Source: Gallionella sp.
GTDB taxonomy: Bacteria; Pseudomonadota; Gammaproteobacteria; Burkholderiales; Gallionellaceae
Length of the DNA stretch: 64,000 nt
Reading direction: 5' to 3'
Assembly (NCBI GenBank): GCA_030652475.1
Contig: JAUSAO010000116.1
Coordinates: 1-64,000 of the forward strand
The notes beneath the pieces are model-generated. The model saw only the letters and a program-made list of their open reading frames with translations. It did no database searches and was not told the origin of the DNA. Positions 26,784 to 35,036 of this stretch are shown in pieces; within the stretch, counting starts at the first letter, position 1; every line of letters starts with the position of its first letter. The translations under genes and the position numbers were made by a program.

Positions 26784-29474
26784 CTACTGGCAGCCAAACT
26801 GGATAACCAAACCATCCAATGTCATATTTACAGCAATCGAGGTATGCGGGATCAACACATACCGCCATGCCTTGCCGCCATTCGTCAATGCGTAATCAGT
26901 AGCATTTTTGCACCATTTGATTGCAGCATCTCTTTTCGCTAAAACGATGACATCGCTCATTTGATTGCTGGCCTTGGGCTCCAGCATGTAGATGGCCTCT
27001 TTTGTCTCCGCCACAAAATCGGGTTGATACTCCAACGTCGCAGCACCCTGTTTGTAGAAAATCAGGAACTGTCCTTTGGCAGGCTTGAACCACTTCTCGG
27101 CATCACGATCCAGAATGACCGACAACACACGCTCAGCTTCCGAGTCAAACTTTTGCACCGGATACAAACAACGCTTGAAACCGCCGAACACATACTTCGC
27201 CATATTGCTCTTGTCCACTGGCGAGACATTGTAATCAGCCGTTGGCTCATTCACTGAATAGGTATAAGCACTGGGCTTGAATTCCGTATAGCCCTTGCTC
27301 ACCACCACTTCGTAATCAACCACGTCTTCCCAACTATGTTCCTGCATCTGAACATGAATGAAGTTGGCAATTTGCTTCTGATAGCAGCGCAAAACCTTCC
27401 CTGCCTCATCCTCAGTCAAATAACTACAAAAATGCTTCACGGTTTGCGCCGCCAGGTCATACAGCAGATCAGCCTGATCGTCGTAGGAAACATCATCGAA
27501 GTCCACCAAGCCACTGACGATGTAATCCTCCATGCGACTTTCTTCAATACCGCCATGCCCTAAAGTCACCAGCTCGCGCTCATTGGTGCGCAGCATCTGC
27601 ACCCACAACTCTTCTGACACCGCCGGATATTTCAGCGCATCAAGTTTCAGCGTGAACGGCTTGAATCCCGCCTTCACCGCACCTTTCGGCACCACCAGAA
27701 TCCGTGGAATATCTATCGTCTGTTGCACCAGCTCCACCGTCTTCGCTACCACCGCAGCAAAATCAGGTTGTTCGGTCACGCCCTCCAATTCCATCTGCGC
27801 AGGCCGGTGTTGTTCCTGCACCGCTTTAACGATAGCGGCTTGAACCTCCGGCTTGCTCAAATGCGCCAATGTCGGCACAAAGGTCGGCTGGTTCTCCATC
27901 TTGCGGATCACCTCGTAGGCAATCTGCGCCACCTTTTGTTCTTCCGGCTTGGTGAACACCGGCTGCACATCCTGCCCCGCCACCTTGGTACTGCCCGTCG
28001 TATCCGCTGGCTTGATTCCCAACTGGGTAGCAAGCTGCGTCTGCGAAACAATAGTCGCCGTCTTTTGCCCGAAGTCATCGTTATCCAACACCACCGTTTT
28101 CAAGTGGATGGCGGAATCAGGACGATTGGCCTCGTCGATGATCTCTTGGAATTTGTCGTGCGCAACGATGTTCAACCTATCCACCGCCGTCACGCCAGTA
28201 CGCTTGCCATACGGCAGACGCAAACCGCGCCCTATGGACTGCTCGATCAGAATGCGTGCATTCGCCGCACGCAATGGCACGATGGTGTAGAGGTTGGTCA
28301 CGTCCCAGCCTTCTTTCAGCATGTTGACGTGAATCACAATCTCGGTCGGCTCATCGGTGTGCTCCACCTTCAGCAGCCGGGCTATCATCTTCTCTTCTTC
28401 TGCCCCGCTCTGACTTGAATCAACTTGGATGACCTTGTCTTTGTAACGCCCCTCGAAGAAACCATCGGACTGGATCAACGCCAGCAAAGCTCCGGCATGC
28501 GTCGTATCACGTGCGATAACCAACACAAAAGGCTTAACGATCTTGTTATCGGTTTCGCGTGCATAGGTCTCCAGCTCCACCTTCACGCTTTCGTGCAGGC
28601 GCACACCGTCTTCCAGCTTCATACGCTCGATCTCTTCCGTCGACATCCCAGCCGGATTGAAATTCTTGCGCGTCACCACGGCAGGCTCTTTCACAAAGCC
28701 ATCTTCCATCGCCTTGCCCAACGGGTAATCGAGAATCACGTTCTTGAACTGAACCGCAGCGCCCTTCGCGCCTTCCACAAACGGCGTTGCCGTCAGCTCC
28801 AACCCCAAAATCGGCTTCAGTTCATTAATCGCCTTGATACCGGCACTTGCGCGATAACGGTGCGATTCATCCATCAGCAGCACCAAATCAGGCAACCCGG
28901 CCAAGTAATCAAAGTAACTTTCGCCAATATATTCGGACAGCCGTTTGATACGGGGAGACTTGCCGCCGCGAACCTCGGAATTGATCTTCGAGATGTTGAA
29001 AATATTGATTCGTACACCGCCGAACAGCGTGCCGCTGGCCGGGTCGTGCTGGTCATAGTTATCGCCGGTAATAATGGATGGCGCGTCAATGGCGAATTCC
29101 GAGATACCCTTAAACACATACTTCGGGTGCGTGCGGTCGCTGAAATCCGCGATCAGCTTGTTGTAGATTGTCAGGTTTGGTGCCAGCACAAAGAAATTGT
29201 TGATGCCGTGCGCCAAGTGCAGATAGCTGATGAATGCCCCCATCAAGCGCGTCTTACCCACCCCCGTTGCCAGTGCAAAACACAGGGACGGGAAATCCCG
29301 CTCGAAATCAGTCACCGATGGAAACTCGCTGCGAATGATCTCCAGCGCAGCAGCAACGTCAGCCCCTTTGCTCGGCGGAACAATTTCGGTGATGCGATCC
29401 AGAATCTCTAACGAGCGACGTTGCGGCGCACGCAAACTCAAGCGCCCGGCGATGGCGTTCACATGACGGTTCAT
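26784..29474 (-). CDS. res: Type III restriction enzyme, Res subunit
   Basis: An 896-residue ATP-dependent restriction subunit. Walker A ATGVGKT (69-75), DESH (202-205), an LTATPF motif and ESIGRGLRLPYGKR-type motif VI (as IGRGLRLPYGKR) make the SF2 translocase. A C-terminal PD-(D/E)xK nuclease is visible as PDF at 818-820 and EPK at 832-834. It cuts DNA with Mod when sites are unmethylated. It starts with an ATGA overlap on rhuM. Its first 30 codons are duplicated, at about 90% nucleotide identity by eye, at the start of the chimeric ORF at 31107. Confidence 0.92.
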   Translation of the reverse strand: MNRHVNAIAGRLSLRAPQRRSLEILDRITEIVPPSKGADVAAALEIIRSEFPSVTDFERDFPSLCFALATGVGKTRLMGAFISYLHLAHGINNFFVLAPNLTIYNKLIADFSDRTHPKYVFKGISEFAIDAPSIITGDNYDQHDPASGTLFGGVRINIFNISKINSEVRGGKSPRIKRLSEYIGESYFDYLAGLPDLVLLMDESHRYRASAGIKAINELKPILGLELTATPFVEGAKGAAVQFKNVILDYPLGKAMEDGFVKEPAVVTRKNFNPAGMSTEEIERMKLEDGVRLHESVKVELETYARETDNKIVKPFVLVIARDTTHAGALLALIQSDGFFEGRYKDKVIQVDSSQSGAEEEKMIARLLKVEHTDEPTEIVIHVNMLKEGWDVTNLYTIVPLRAANARILIEQSIGRGLRLPYGKRTGVTAVDRLNIVAHDKFQEIIDEANRPDSAIHLKTVVLDNDDFGQKTATIVSQTQLATQLGIKPADTTGSTKVAGQDVQPVFTKPEEQKVAQIAYEVIRKMENQPTFVPTLAHLSKPEVQAAIVKAVQEQHRPAQMELEGVTEQPDFAAVVAKTVELVQQTIDIPRILVVPKGAVKAGFKPFTLKLDALKYPAVSEELWVQMLRTNERELVTLGHGGIEESRMEDYIVSGLVDFDDVSYDDQADLLYDLAAQTVKHFCSYLTEDEAGKVLRCYQKQIANFIHVQMQEHSWEDVVDYEVVVSKGYTEFKPSAYTYSVNEPTADYNVSPVDKSNMAKYVFGGFKRCLYPVQKFDSEAERVLSVILDRDAEKWFKPAKGQFLIFYKQGAATLEYQPDFVAETKEAIYMLEPKASNQMSDVIVLAKRDAAIKWCKNATDYALTNGGKAWRYVLIPHTSIAVNMTLDGLVIQFGCQ

Positions 29475-30520
29475 TGGGAACCCCCTTTGTTCTTCTTCCC
29501 ATCCTGCTCCAACTGTTTTACCAGGCGGTCAAAATCGCTCTCGAACAACCTGTCTTGCGCGATGCGATATTTCTCGAACTCGCTTTCGGCGTGAGCCTTG
29601 GCGATTTCCGCCGTCACCTTCCCTGCATCTTGAAGCACGCTGCGGTCGGTGGCTTCGATAAAGCGGTTGAGACGGGTTTCCCAGTCCTGCATCGTCATGG
29701 GCATTTTTCGCAGCGCCATGTCCTCGGCAACATCCAGATAGGCATTAACCAGTCGGGAAAGCTGCGCCATTTCAGATTCCGTCAGGTAGTTCTTGGCAAC
29801 CACCGCATCGAACTTCTGGATTTTCCCGCGCGGCGCATCCTTCCATGTGGTCAGTCCCAAGTTTTCTTTCGCCGCATCAGCGCGGTGATAGATGACCTCC
29901 GCTGCGGTCTGACCGTGAATAGCCCAGTGCAGCTTGTTCTGCACGGTGGCGAAAAATCGCTTGGTAGCCTGGGCGGTGATGTCGTAGTCGATAGCGGTGG
30001 CGTAGATGTCAGTGATCTTCTGGTAGAACTTGCGCTCTGAGAGGCGAATCTCGCGGATGCGCTGGAGCTGCTCTTCAAAGTATTGATCCGTCAAAATGGA
30101 GCCGCCGCTTTTAATCCGCTCATCATCCATCACATAGGCTTTGATGGTGTACGCCTCGATGATGCCGGTGGCCCACTTGCGGAACTGCACGGCGCGCTCG
30201 GAGTTGACCTTGTAGCCGACGGCGATGATGGCGGGGAGCTTGTAGTGCTGGGTGTCGTAGTTTTTGCCGTCGGCGGCAGTTATTCGAACTTTTCGAATAA
30301 CTGCCTCCTCCTGCAACTCACTGTCCAAAAATATTTTTTTCAGGTGGTAGTTGATGGTATGGGTCTCCACATCATAGAGCTGCCCCATCATCTTCTGGGT
30401 CAACCAAATGCTCTCATCGGCGTAAACCGCATCGACACCACCGCTGCCTGTCGCAGCCACAAAGGTCAGATATTCCGCAGCCGACGAGCGGACGAGGGAA
30501 ATTTCACGTTTCTTGCTCAT
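29471..30520 (-). CDS. RhuM-family protein (virulence RhuM / BRO-like)
   Basis: A 349-residue protein of the RhuM family. The N-terminal half has the typical WLTQKMMGQLYDVETHTINYHLKKIF, FRKWATGIIEAYTIKAYVMD and DERIKSGG; the C-terminal half is helical and charged. RhuM genes recur as passengers in restriction-modification loci; the molecular role is unknown. It is joined by 4-bp overlaps to the chimera upstream and to res downstream, so its translation is tied to the restriction operon. Confidence 0.85.
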   Translation of the reverse strand: MSKKREISLVRSSAAEYLTFVAATGSGGVDAVYADESIWLTQKMMGQLYDVETHTINYHLKKIFLDSELQEEAVIRKVRITAADGKNYDTQHYKLPAIIAVGYKVNSERAVQFRKWATGIIEAYTIKAYVMDDERIKSGGSILTDQYFEEQLQRIREIRLSERKFYQKITDIYATAIDYDITAQATKRFFATVQNKLHWAIHGQTAAEVIYHRADAAKENLGLTTWKDAPRGKIQKFDAVVAKNYLTESEMAQLSRLVNAYLDVAEDMALRKMPMTMQDWETRLNRFIEATDRSVLQDAGKVTAEIAKAHAESEFEKYRIAQDRLFESDFDRLVKQLEQDGKKNKGGSQ

Positions 30521-31107
30521 GCTTCCACCTCATCATAACCAGCGACTTGGCTGGCGTCGTTTGGCAGCCTAGTCGAATGGCTAGTTGCTTCATCAAACAA
30601 CCCACCCTGCGCCACATTCACCTTGTGCGCTTGCATAACGCCAGCCGTTCGCCCTGAGCCTGTCGAAGGGTTAGGCGCAGCCTTCGCACCCGCAAGGGGT
30701 ACGCCGTGGCTGTAAGGGGCTGAAGCCCCAACAGCACACGCAGGCAAATTCTCCACCCGCAAAGAATAATCATCATGCCCCCACTCACAGCGCGACAGCA
30801 CCTGCTTGGGAATCTTCTTCACGGTGAGATTCGGATACTCGCCCCGCCCACGAAAAGCCGTACACAACACCAACAACGTCCCACCGTTCTGCTCCCTCTC
30901 CCCCCGGGAGAGGGCTGGGGTGAGGGAAGGCGTTGACGAATATCCAGCCACCTCGTCATTCAACGCCTGCAACTGCTCGTGGTTCAAATTCGCCGTGGTG
31001 ACATAGATAAAATCCCGCTCGGTGATGCGATCCAGCATTTCCAACGACCGTCGTTGCGGCGCACGCAAACTCAAGCGCCCGGCGATGGCGTTCACATGGC
31101 GGTTCAT
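30517..31107 (-). CDS. Chimeric ORF: Res N-terminus fused to Mod C-terminus
   Basis: A 196-residue intact ORF. Residues 1-30 (MNRHVNAIAGRLSLRAPQRR, then SLEMLDRITE) copy the Res start. From ERDFIYVTTANLNHEQLQ onward it copies the Mod tail (Mod residues 461-595). The fusion is at TCGGT (31019-31023), five bases common to both parents. Three repeat-derived insertions interrupt the Mod-like part: TPALSRGERE (30893-30927), PSTGSGRT (30646-30670) and a REP-like element at the C-terminus (30535-30596). No catalytic motif remains. It is joined by ATGA overlaps to the DUF1016 gene and rhuM, so it may survive as a translational bridge. It may be non-functional as a protein. Confidence 0.8.
   Translation of the reverse strand: MNRHVNAIAGRLSLRAPQRRSLEMLDRITERDFIYVTTANLNHEQLQALNDEVAGYSSTPSLTPALSRGEREQNGGTLLVLCTAFRGRGEYPNLTVKKIPKQVLSRCEWGHDDYSLRVENLPACAVGASAPYSHGVPLAGAKAAPNPSTGSGRTAGVMQAHKVNVAQGGLFDEATSHSTRLPNDASQVAGYDEVEA
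30535..30596. repeat. REP-like palindromic element, copy B
   Basis: Begins ATAACC and ends CATCAA like copies A and C. The stem CGACT-GGCTG / CAGCC-AGTCG differs from copy A by matched changes on both arms. It encodes the C-terminal residues of the chimeric ORF. Confidence 0.7.
30893..30927. repeat. CCCTCTCCC/GGGAGAGGG palindromic repeat in the chimera
   Basis: An inverted repeat CCCTCTCCC-CCC-GGGAGAGGG followed by GCTGGGGTGAGGG. Short repeats of this type are common in many proteobacteria. It is absent from the matching place in mod, so it inserted after (or on one side of) the duplication. Confidence 0.75.
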
Positions 31108-32351
31108 TCAGCCTGTCCTTTTTTCTTTTTGGTTGCCGATTTTTTCAAACTGGGCGGTGCTTTTTTGGCAACTTGTAAGTTCCGCTTACCAGTTGCCTTG
31201 CCTTCTGGCGGGACTAGGAAACGCAGTTCCCGCCGAAGCTCGTTTTCAAGCTCCTCAACAGTTGGCAGATGCAACTGGTAACGGCTGGCAAAAATGTTTC
31301 GCTCCTGCTGTTCGCCCAGCGTGTACCTCACCACCGCATCGTTTTTATCGGGACATAAGATCAAGCCCAAGGTTGGGTTATCGCCCTCGGTACGCCGCTC
31401 GCGATCGTAGTAATTCACGTAAAACCGAATCTGGCCAAGGTCGGCGTGGGTCAGCTTGCCCACCTTCAAGTCGATCAGCACAAAGCACTTCAACACCGTG
31501 TGGTAGAAAACCAGATCAATATAGAAGTGGTCGCCATCCAGCGTGATGCGCTCCTGCCGCGAAACAAACGCAAATCCTTTACCCAACTCCAGCAAAAAGG
31601 TTTCCAGATTGCTAATCAGTGCCTGTTCCAGCTTTGATTCCACCAAGCGTGGCGAGGCTGGTATGTCAAGAAATTCCAACACCACCGGGTCTTTCAGCAC
31701 ATCAATAGGCTGCACAACTTCCTGCCCATGTACCGCTAGGCGCATCAGCCCTTTCTTGTCTCGGCTTTTCGCCAGTCGGTCGAACAGCAAGCTGCCGATC
31801 TGGCGCTCCATTTCGCGTGCAGACCATGTGTTGCCAGCAGCCTCTATCTCATAAAAGGTGCGCGCCTCGGCACGATTGACCCGTAGCAAAGTGCGATAGT
31901 GCGTCCACGAAAGGTTCGGGTTCAGTTGACCCGGCTTCCATGATTCCACACGCGCCGCGTTCGTAATGTGTGCAGCCTTGCCATCCACTGATGCGCCCAA
32001 ATTCCGACGCAGTGCGTCGGAATTTACTTCCGGCAACAGTTGCGGATATTCAAGATAGAAACGACGAAACAGCTCTAAATTGTCTACGCCGTAGCCAGAA
32101 CAGAAGTCCGCTTTCAGCCGTGCAGCCAGTTCCCGCAGCAACTCCGCACCATAACCAGCTCGACGTTTGCCTTGTTGTTCCTCCTCCACAATCTCGCGCC
32201 CGATCAGCCAGTTCGCCACCACCTGCGTGGTGTTGACCGTGCGAGCAATATTGCTGCGGGCCGATTCGAGAATGTCTCGGACGCGGTCGAACAAATGCGG
32301 TGCATCGAGTGCAGGTTTTTTTGGCTTTATCGTTTTGGGCTTCGTTGTCAT
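31104..32351 (-). CDS. DUF1016 (YhcG-type) PD-(D/E)xK nuclease
   Basis: A 415-residue protein. The N-terminal helical domain (about 10-170; IARTVNTTQVVANWLIGREIVEEEQ) is followed by a C-terminal nuclease-like domain with FLLELGKGFAFVSRQERITLDGDHFYIDLVFYH and CFVLIDLKVGKLTHADLGQ, where D...DLK fits the PD-(D/E)xK core. Related proteins occur beside type I and III systems. The frame is open upstream, but ATG at 32349-32351 overlaps the mod TGA (ATGA) and is the likely start. It overlaps the chimera start in the same way. A possible role is nuclease activity supporting the restriction operon; this is inference. Confidence 0.88.
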   Translation of the reverse strand: MTTKPKTIKPKKPALDAPHLFDRVRDILESARSNIARTVNTTQVVANWLIGREIVEEEQQGKRRAGYGAELLRELAARLKADFCSGYGVDNLELFRRFYLEYPQLLPEVNSDALRRNLGASVDGKAAHITNAARVESWKPGQLNPNLSWTHYRTLLRVNRAEARTFYEIEAAGNTWSAREMERQIGSLLFDRLAKSRDKKGLMRLAVHGQEVVQPIDVLKDPVVLEFLDIPASPRLVESKLEQALISNLETFLLELGKGFAFVSRQERITLDGDHFYIDLVFYHTVLKCFVLIDLKVGKLTHADLGQIRFYVNYYDRERRTEGDNPTLGLILCPDKNDAVVRYTLGEQQERNIFASRYQLHLPTVEELENELRRELRFLVPPEGKATGKRNLQVAKKAPPSLKKSATKKKKGQAE

Positions 32352-34135
32352 GCGTCGCCCTCCCCAAACAACCCGGCCTGTGCCGCATTCACACCGCGCA
32401 CTTTCGCACCTCCACCCGTTCGCCCTGAGCTTGTCGAAGGGTCTGAGCTTATCGCATGACTGGCTGACGCCTTCGCACCCGCAAGGGGTACGCCGTGGCT
32501 GTAAGGGGCTGAAGCCCCAACAGCACACGCTGGCAAATTCTCAACCCGCAACGAATAATCATCATGCCCCCACTCGCAGCGCGACAGCACTTGCTTGGGT
32601 ATCTTCTTCACCGTGAGGTTCGGATACTCGCCTCGCCCACGGAAAGCAGTGCACAACACCAACAGACTGCGCTCCGCCCCCACCTCATCGGAAAGCTGCT
32701 GCAACTGTTCGTGGTTCAGGTTCGCCGTGGTGACGTAGATAAAATCCCGCTCGGTAGAATGCCCGTGCATCCAGTAATGCGCATCGCTGGGCGCGTAGGT
32801 GAAGCCCTCCAGCTTGCACAAGGCTTGCGCCAGCATCTCCGCGTTGTATTCCTTGTTGATCACCCACTGCCCGTAAGCATCCTGCCGCAACAGGCTGGGC
32901 GCGAGTTTGTAATAGCGGAAACCGCCGCCCCCTTGCCAGTTCACCGCCCCGGAAATGCCGCCCTTGTCCTCGCCATCAATCACCTTTTGCATGCGCGGGA
33001 TGATGTGCGTGTGGCAATGCTCACCCAGCTCCACCATGATCCATCGGCGACCCATCTTGTGCGCCACCGCGCCAGTGGTGCCGGAACCGGCGAAAGAGTC
33101 GAGGACGAGGTCGCCGGGGTTAGTTGATAGTTCGATAACCCGTTTTAACAGACGCTCCGGCTTTGGTGTTGAAAACAGCTCTGGTTGATCTGGAAGCGTT
33201 GCCGCATTTTCTGCCTTGGCCTCTTGGTTATGTCCAACTTCCTCCGAAGGCCACAGTGTTATCGGCACGACACCTTCTTTGCTGTCTCGTAAGAATCTTT
33301 TCATGCGTGGTTGGTTGCGACCATCTTTCCCCCACCACAACAAACCTTCATCCTCAAAGCGCTTTATTGTCTCAAGTGAATATCCCCAAGCACGACCTTT
33401 TGGGGGCAGTATCTCTTCGCCTTGCGGGCTAACAATCGGAAATAACCCAGAGCTTTTACCGGTTTGCGCAAACTGTTTGCCACGCTGCCCTGAGGTGAGA
33501 CTTACATGCAGTGGGCTCGATGCCCATGCACCACGAGGGTCATTATCAGGGTTACTGTAATCACCAACATTTCTTTCGCTACGCGGCACTCGCCCCATTT
33601 TGAATAAGGATATATCTTTCGCATAGACAAGAACCATATCCGTAGCCGATGAAAAGTACACAGCGTTGTTATGCACGCTCGTAGTCTTCTGCCAAGTGAT
33701 CGTGCCCACAAAGTTCATGCGCCCAAACACTTCATCACACATCACTTTGAGGTAATGCCCTTCAGCATCATCTATTGTCATCCACAACGAACCATCCTCC
33801 GACAACAACCGCCGGATAATCTCCAGCCGGTCGCGCATCAGCGACAGCCAGATCGAATGCTCCACCCCGTCGTCGTAATGCGTGAACGCGCTGCCAGTGT
33901 TATACGGCGGGTCAATAAATACGCACTTCACCTTCCCCGCAAACTCCGCCTCCAAAGCCTTCAACGCCAGCAGGTTGTCACCAAAAATGAGCTGATTGTC
34001 GAAAATGTCGCCATCCGTCACCCGATGTTTCGCGTGATAACTCCTCAAAGGGTCTTCCAGTAAAATACGCGGCTCCAGCTTCGGTCTATGTTCCTTACCG
34101 ATCCAGGTGAGTTCTAATTTTTGTTTTTTGCTCAT
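32348..34135 (-). CDS. mod: Type III DNA methyltransferase, Mod subunit
   Basis: A 595-residue adenine-N6 methyltransferase of the beta arrangement: DPPYNTG (75-81) precedes the SAM-binding DSFAGSGTTG (346-355). The target recognition region lies between. The tail from residue 461 is duplicated in the chimeric ORF. The C-terminal 60 residues contain repeat-derived in-frame sequence (PYSHGVPLAGAK and DPSTSSGRT, the latter from a CGTTCGCCCTGAGC-type repeat at 32417-32441). It probably supplies site recognition and self-protection for Res. It lies 23 bp after the D12 methylase gene. Confidence 0.92.
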   Translation of the reverse strand: MSKKQKLELTWIGKEHRPKLEPRILLEDPLRSYHAKHRVTDGDIFDNQLIFGDNLLALKALEAEFAGKVKCVFIDPPYNTGSAFTHYDDGVEHSIWLSLMRDRLEIIRRLLSEDGSLWMTIDDAEGHYLKVMCDEVFGRMNFVGTITWQKTTSVHNNAVYFSSATDMVLVYAKDISLFKMGRVPRSERNVGDYSNPDNDPRGAWASSPLHVSLTSGQRGKQFAQTGKSSGLFPIVSPQGEEILPPKGRAWGYSLETIKRFEDEGLLWWGKDGRNQPRMKRFLRDSKEGVVPITLWPSEEVGHNQEAKAENAATLPDQPELFSTPKPERLLKRVIELSTNPGDLVLDSFAGSGTTGAVAHKMGRRWIMVELGEHCHTHIIPRMQKVIDGEDKGGISGAVNWQGGGGFRYYKLAPSLLRQDAYGQWVINKEYNAEMLAQALCKLEGFTYAPSDAHYWMHGHSTERDFIYVTTANLNHEQLQQLSDEVGAERSLLVLCTAFRGRGEYPNLTVKKIPKQVLSRCEWGHDDYSLRVENLPACAVGASAPYSHGVPLAGAKASASHAISSDPSTSSGRTGGGAKVRGVNAAQAGLFGEGDA

Positions 34136-34158
34136 TAACCTATCCTGTGTAGTGGCTG

Positions 34159-35034
34159 TCAGGCGACTGCTTTGGTTTGCGGAAATGCCTCATCGGGAAC
34201 AACAAGGTTCTGACTGAAAAACATCACCTCACTGCCGACATATCGCCGTTGCGCCGTGTAATTCAACCCATAACTAAGTGACTTGCTTAGCTGATACATG
34301 GCGCAAATCTCCTCAACATTGTCGTAAGACACCACCCAACGCGACTTGAATTGCTTCCTCTGGATTGCTTCAGCAATGGCGACGTGATCGTCATGCTCAT
34401 AGTAGTTTCGGTACAAACCTTTGCCTTTGACGTAATAAGGCGGGTCGAGGTAGATCAAGGATTTCATCGGAAGAAATTCAGAACACCTGTTCAAGAGACG
34501 CAGTGAATCTTCGCAATACACTGTAATGTCGTCCGCTCGCTTGGCAATCTCTAGGATTCGTGCAGCAACAACATCCTTCTTGAAGCGCGCATCCAGTTTG
34601 TAATCGCCATCTTGATTCTTGCCGCCGATGACCCCCGCCTTCAGAATCCCGGAACGATTCGTTCTGTTCATGAACAAGGTCGCAAAACCCTTCTCAACCA
34701 AACTAGCCTTGCAGTCATCACGGAGAACCGAGCGCCACTTGAACCATTCCTCAATCGTAATAGGCGTGGACTCAAGCAGCTCCAAAATTGCACCAGAATG
34801 CTTGGTAACGGAGACCCAAAAAGCATAAACCGCAGGGTCAGCATCATTGATATGGATATGACTGGCATGACCATGAAACAACAATTCCAGCGCAACACCG
34901 GCTCCACCCGCATATGGCTCCAGGTAATGACCACCCCCAACGCCATTGACCTCCATCACCTTTGCAATGAATGGGGCGAATGGCGCTTTCCCGCCGGGGT
35001 AGCGCAATGGGCTGTACAGTTTATTTGAGAACAT
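34159..35034 (-). CDS. D12-class DNA adenine methyltransferase (Dam-like)
   Basis: A 291-residue N6-adenine methyltransferase of the alpha arrangement: LRYPGGKAPFAPFI, YLEPYAGGAGVALEL (SAM binding, about 37-52) and DPPYYVKGKG (about 195-204). It is separate in class from the type III Mod next door. It starts 2 bp after the stop of the OLD-like ATPase gene, so the two are probably co-translated. Likely roles are protecting host DNA or marking target sites for the ATPase; specificity cannot be read from sequence. Confidence 0.9.
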   Translation of the reverse strand: MFSNKLYSPLRYPGGKAPFAPFIAKVMEVNGVGGGHYLEPYAGGAGVALELLFHGHASHIHINDADPAVYAFWVSVTKHSGAILELLESTPITIEEWFKWRSVLRDDCKASLVEKGFATLFMNRTNRSGILKAGVIGGKNQDGDYKLDARFKKDVVAARILEIAKRADDITVYCEDSLRLLNRCSEFLPMKSLIYLDPPYYVKGKGLYRNYYEHDDHVAIAEAIQRKQFKSRWVVSYDNVEEICAMYQLSKSLSYGLNYTAQRRYVGSEVMFFSQNLVVPDEAFPQTKAVA

Positions 35035-35036
35035 AG

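Noticed and set aside
28425-29411. 328-residue plus-strand ORF
   Set aside because: Antisense shadow of res, whose helicase motifs are clear on the minus strand.
32352-32528. N-terminal extension of the DUF1016 ORF
   Set aside because: It overlaps the mod tail, is repeat-derived (SCDKLRPFDKLRANG) and the ATGA-coupled start at 32351 is better.
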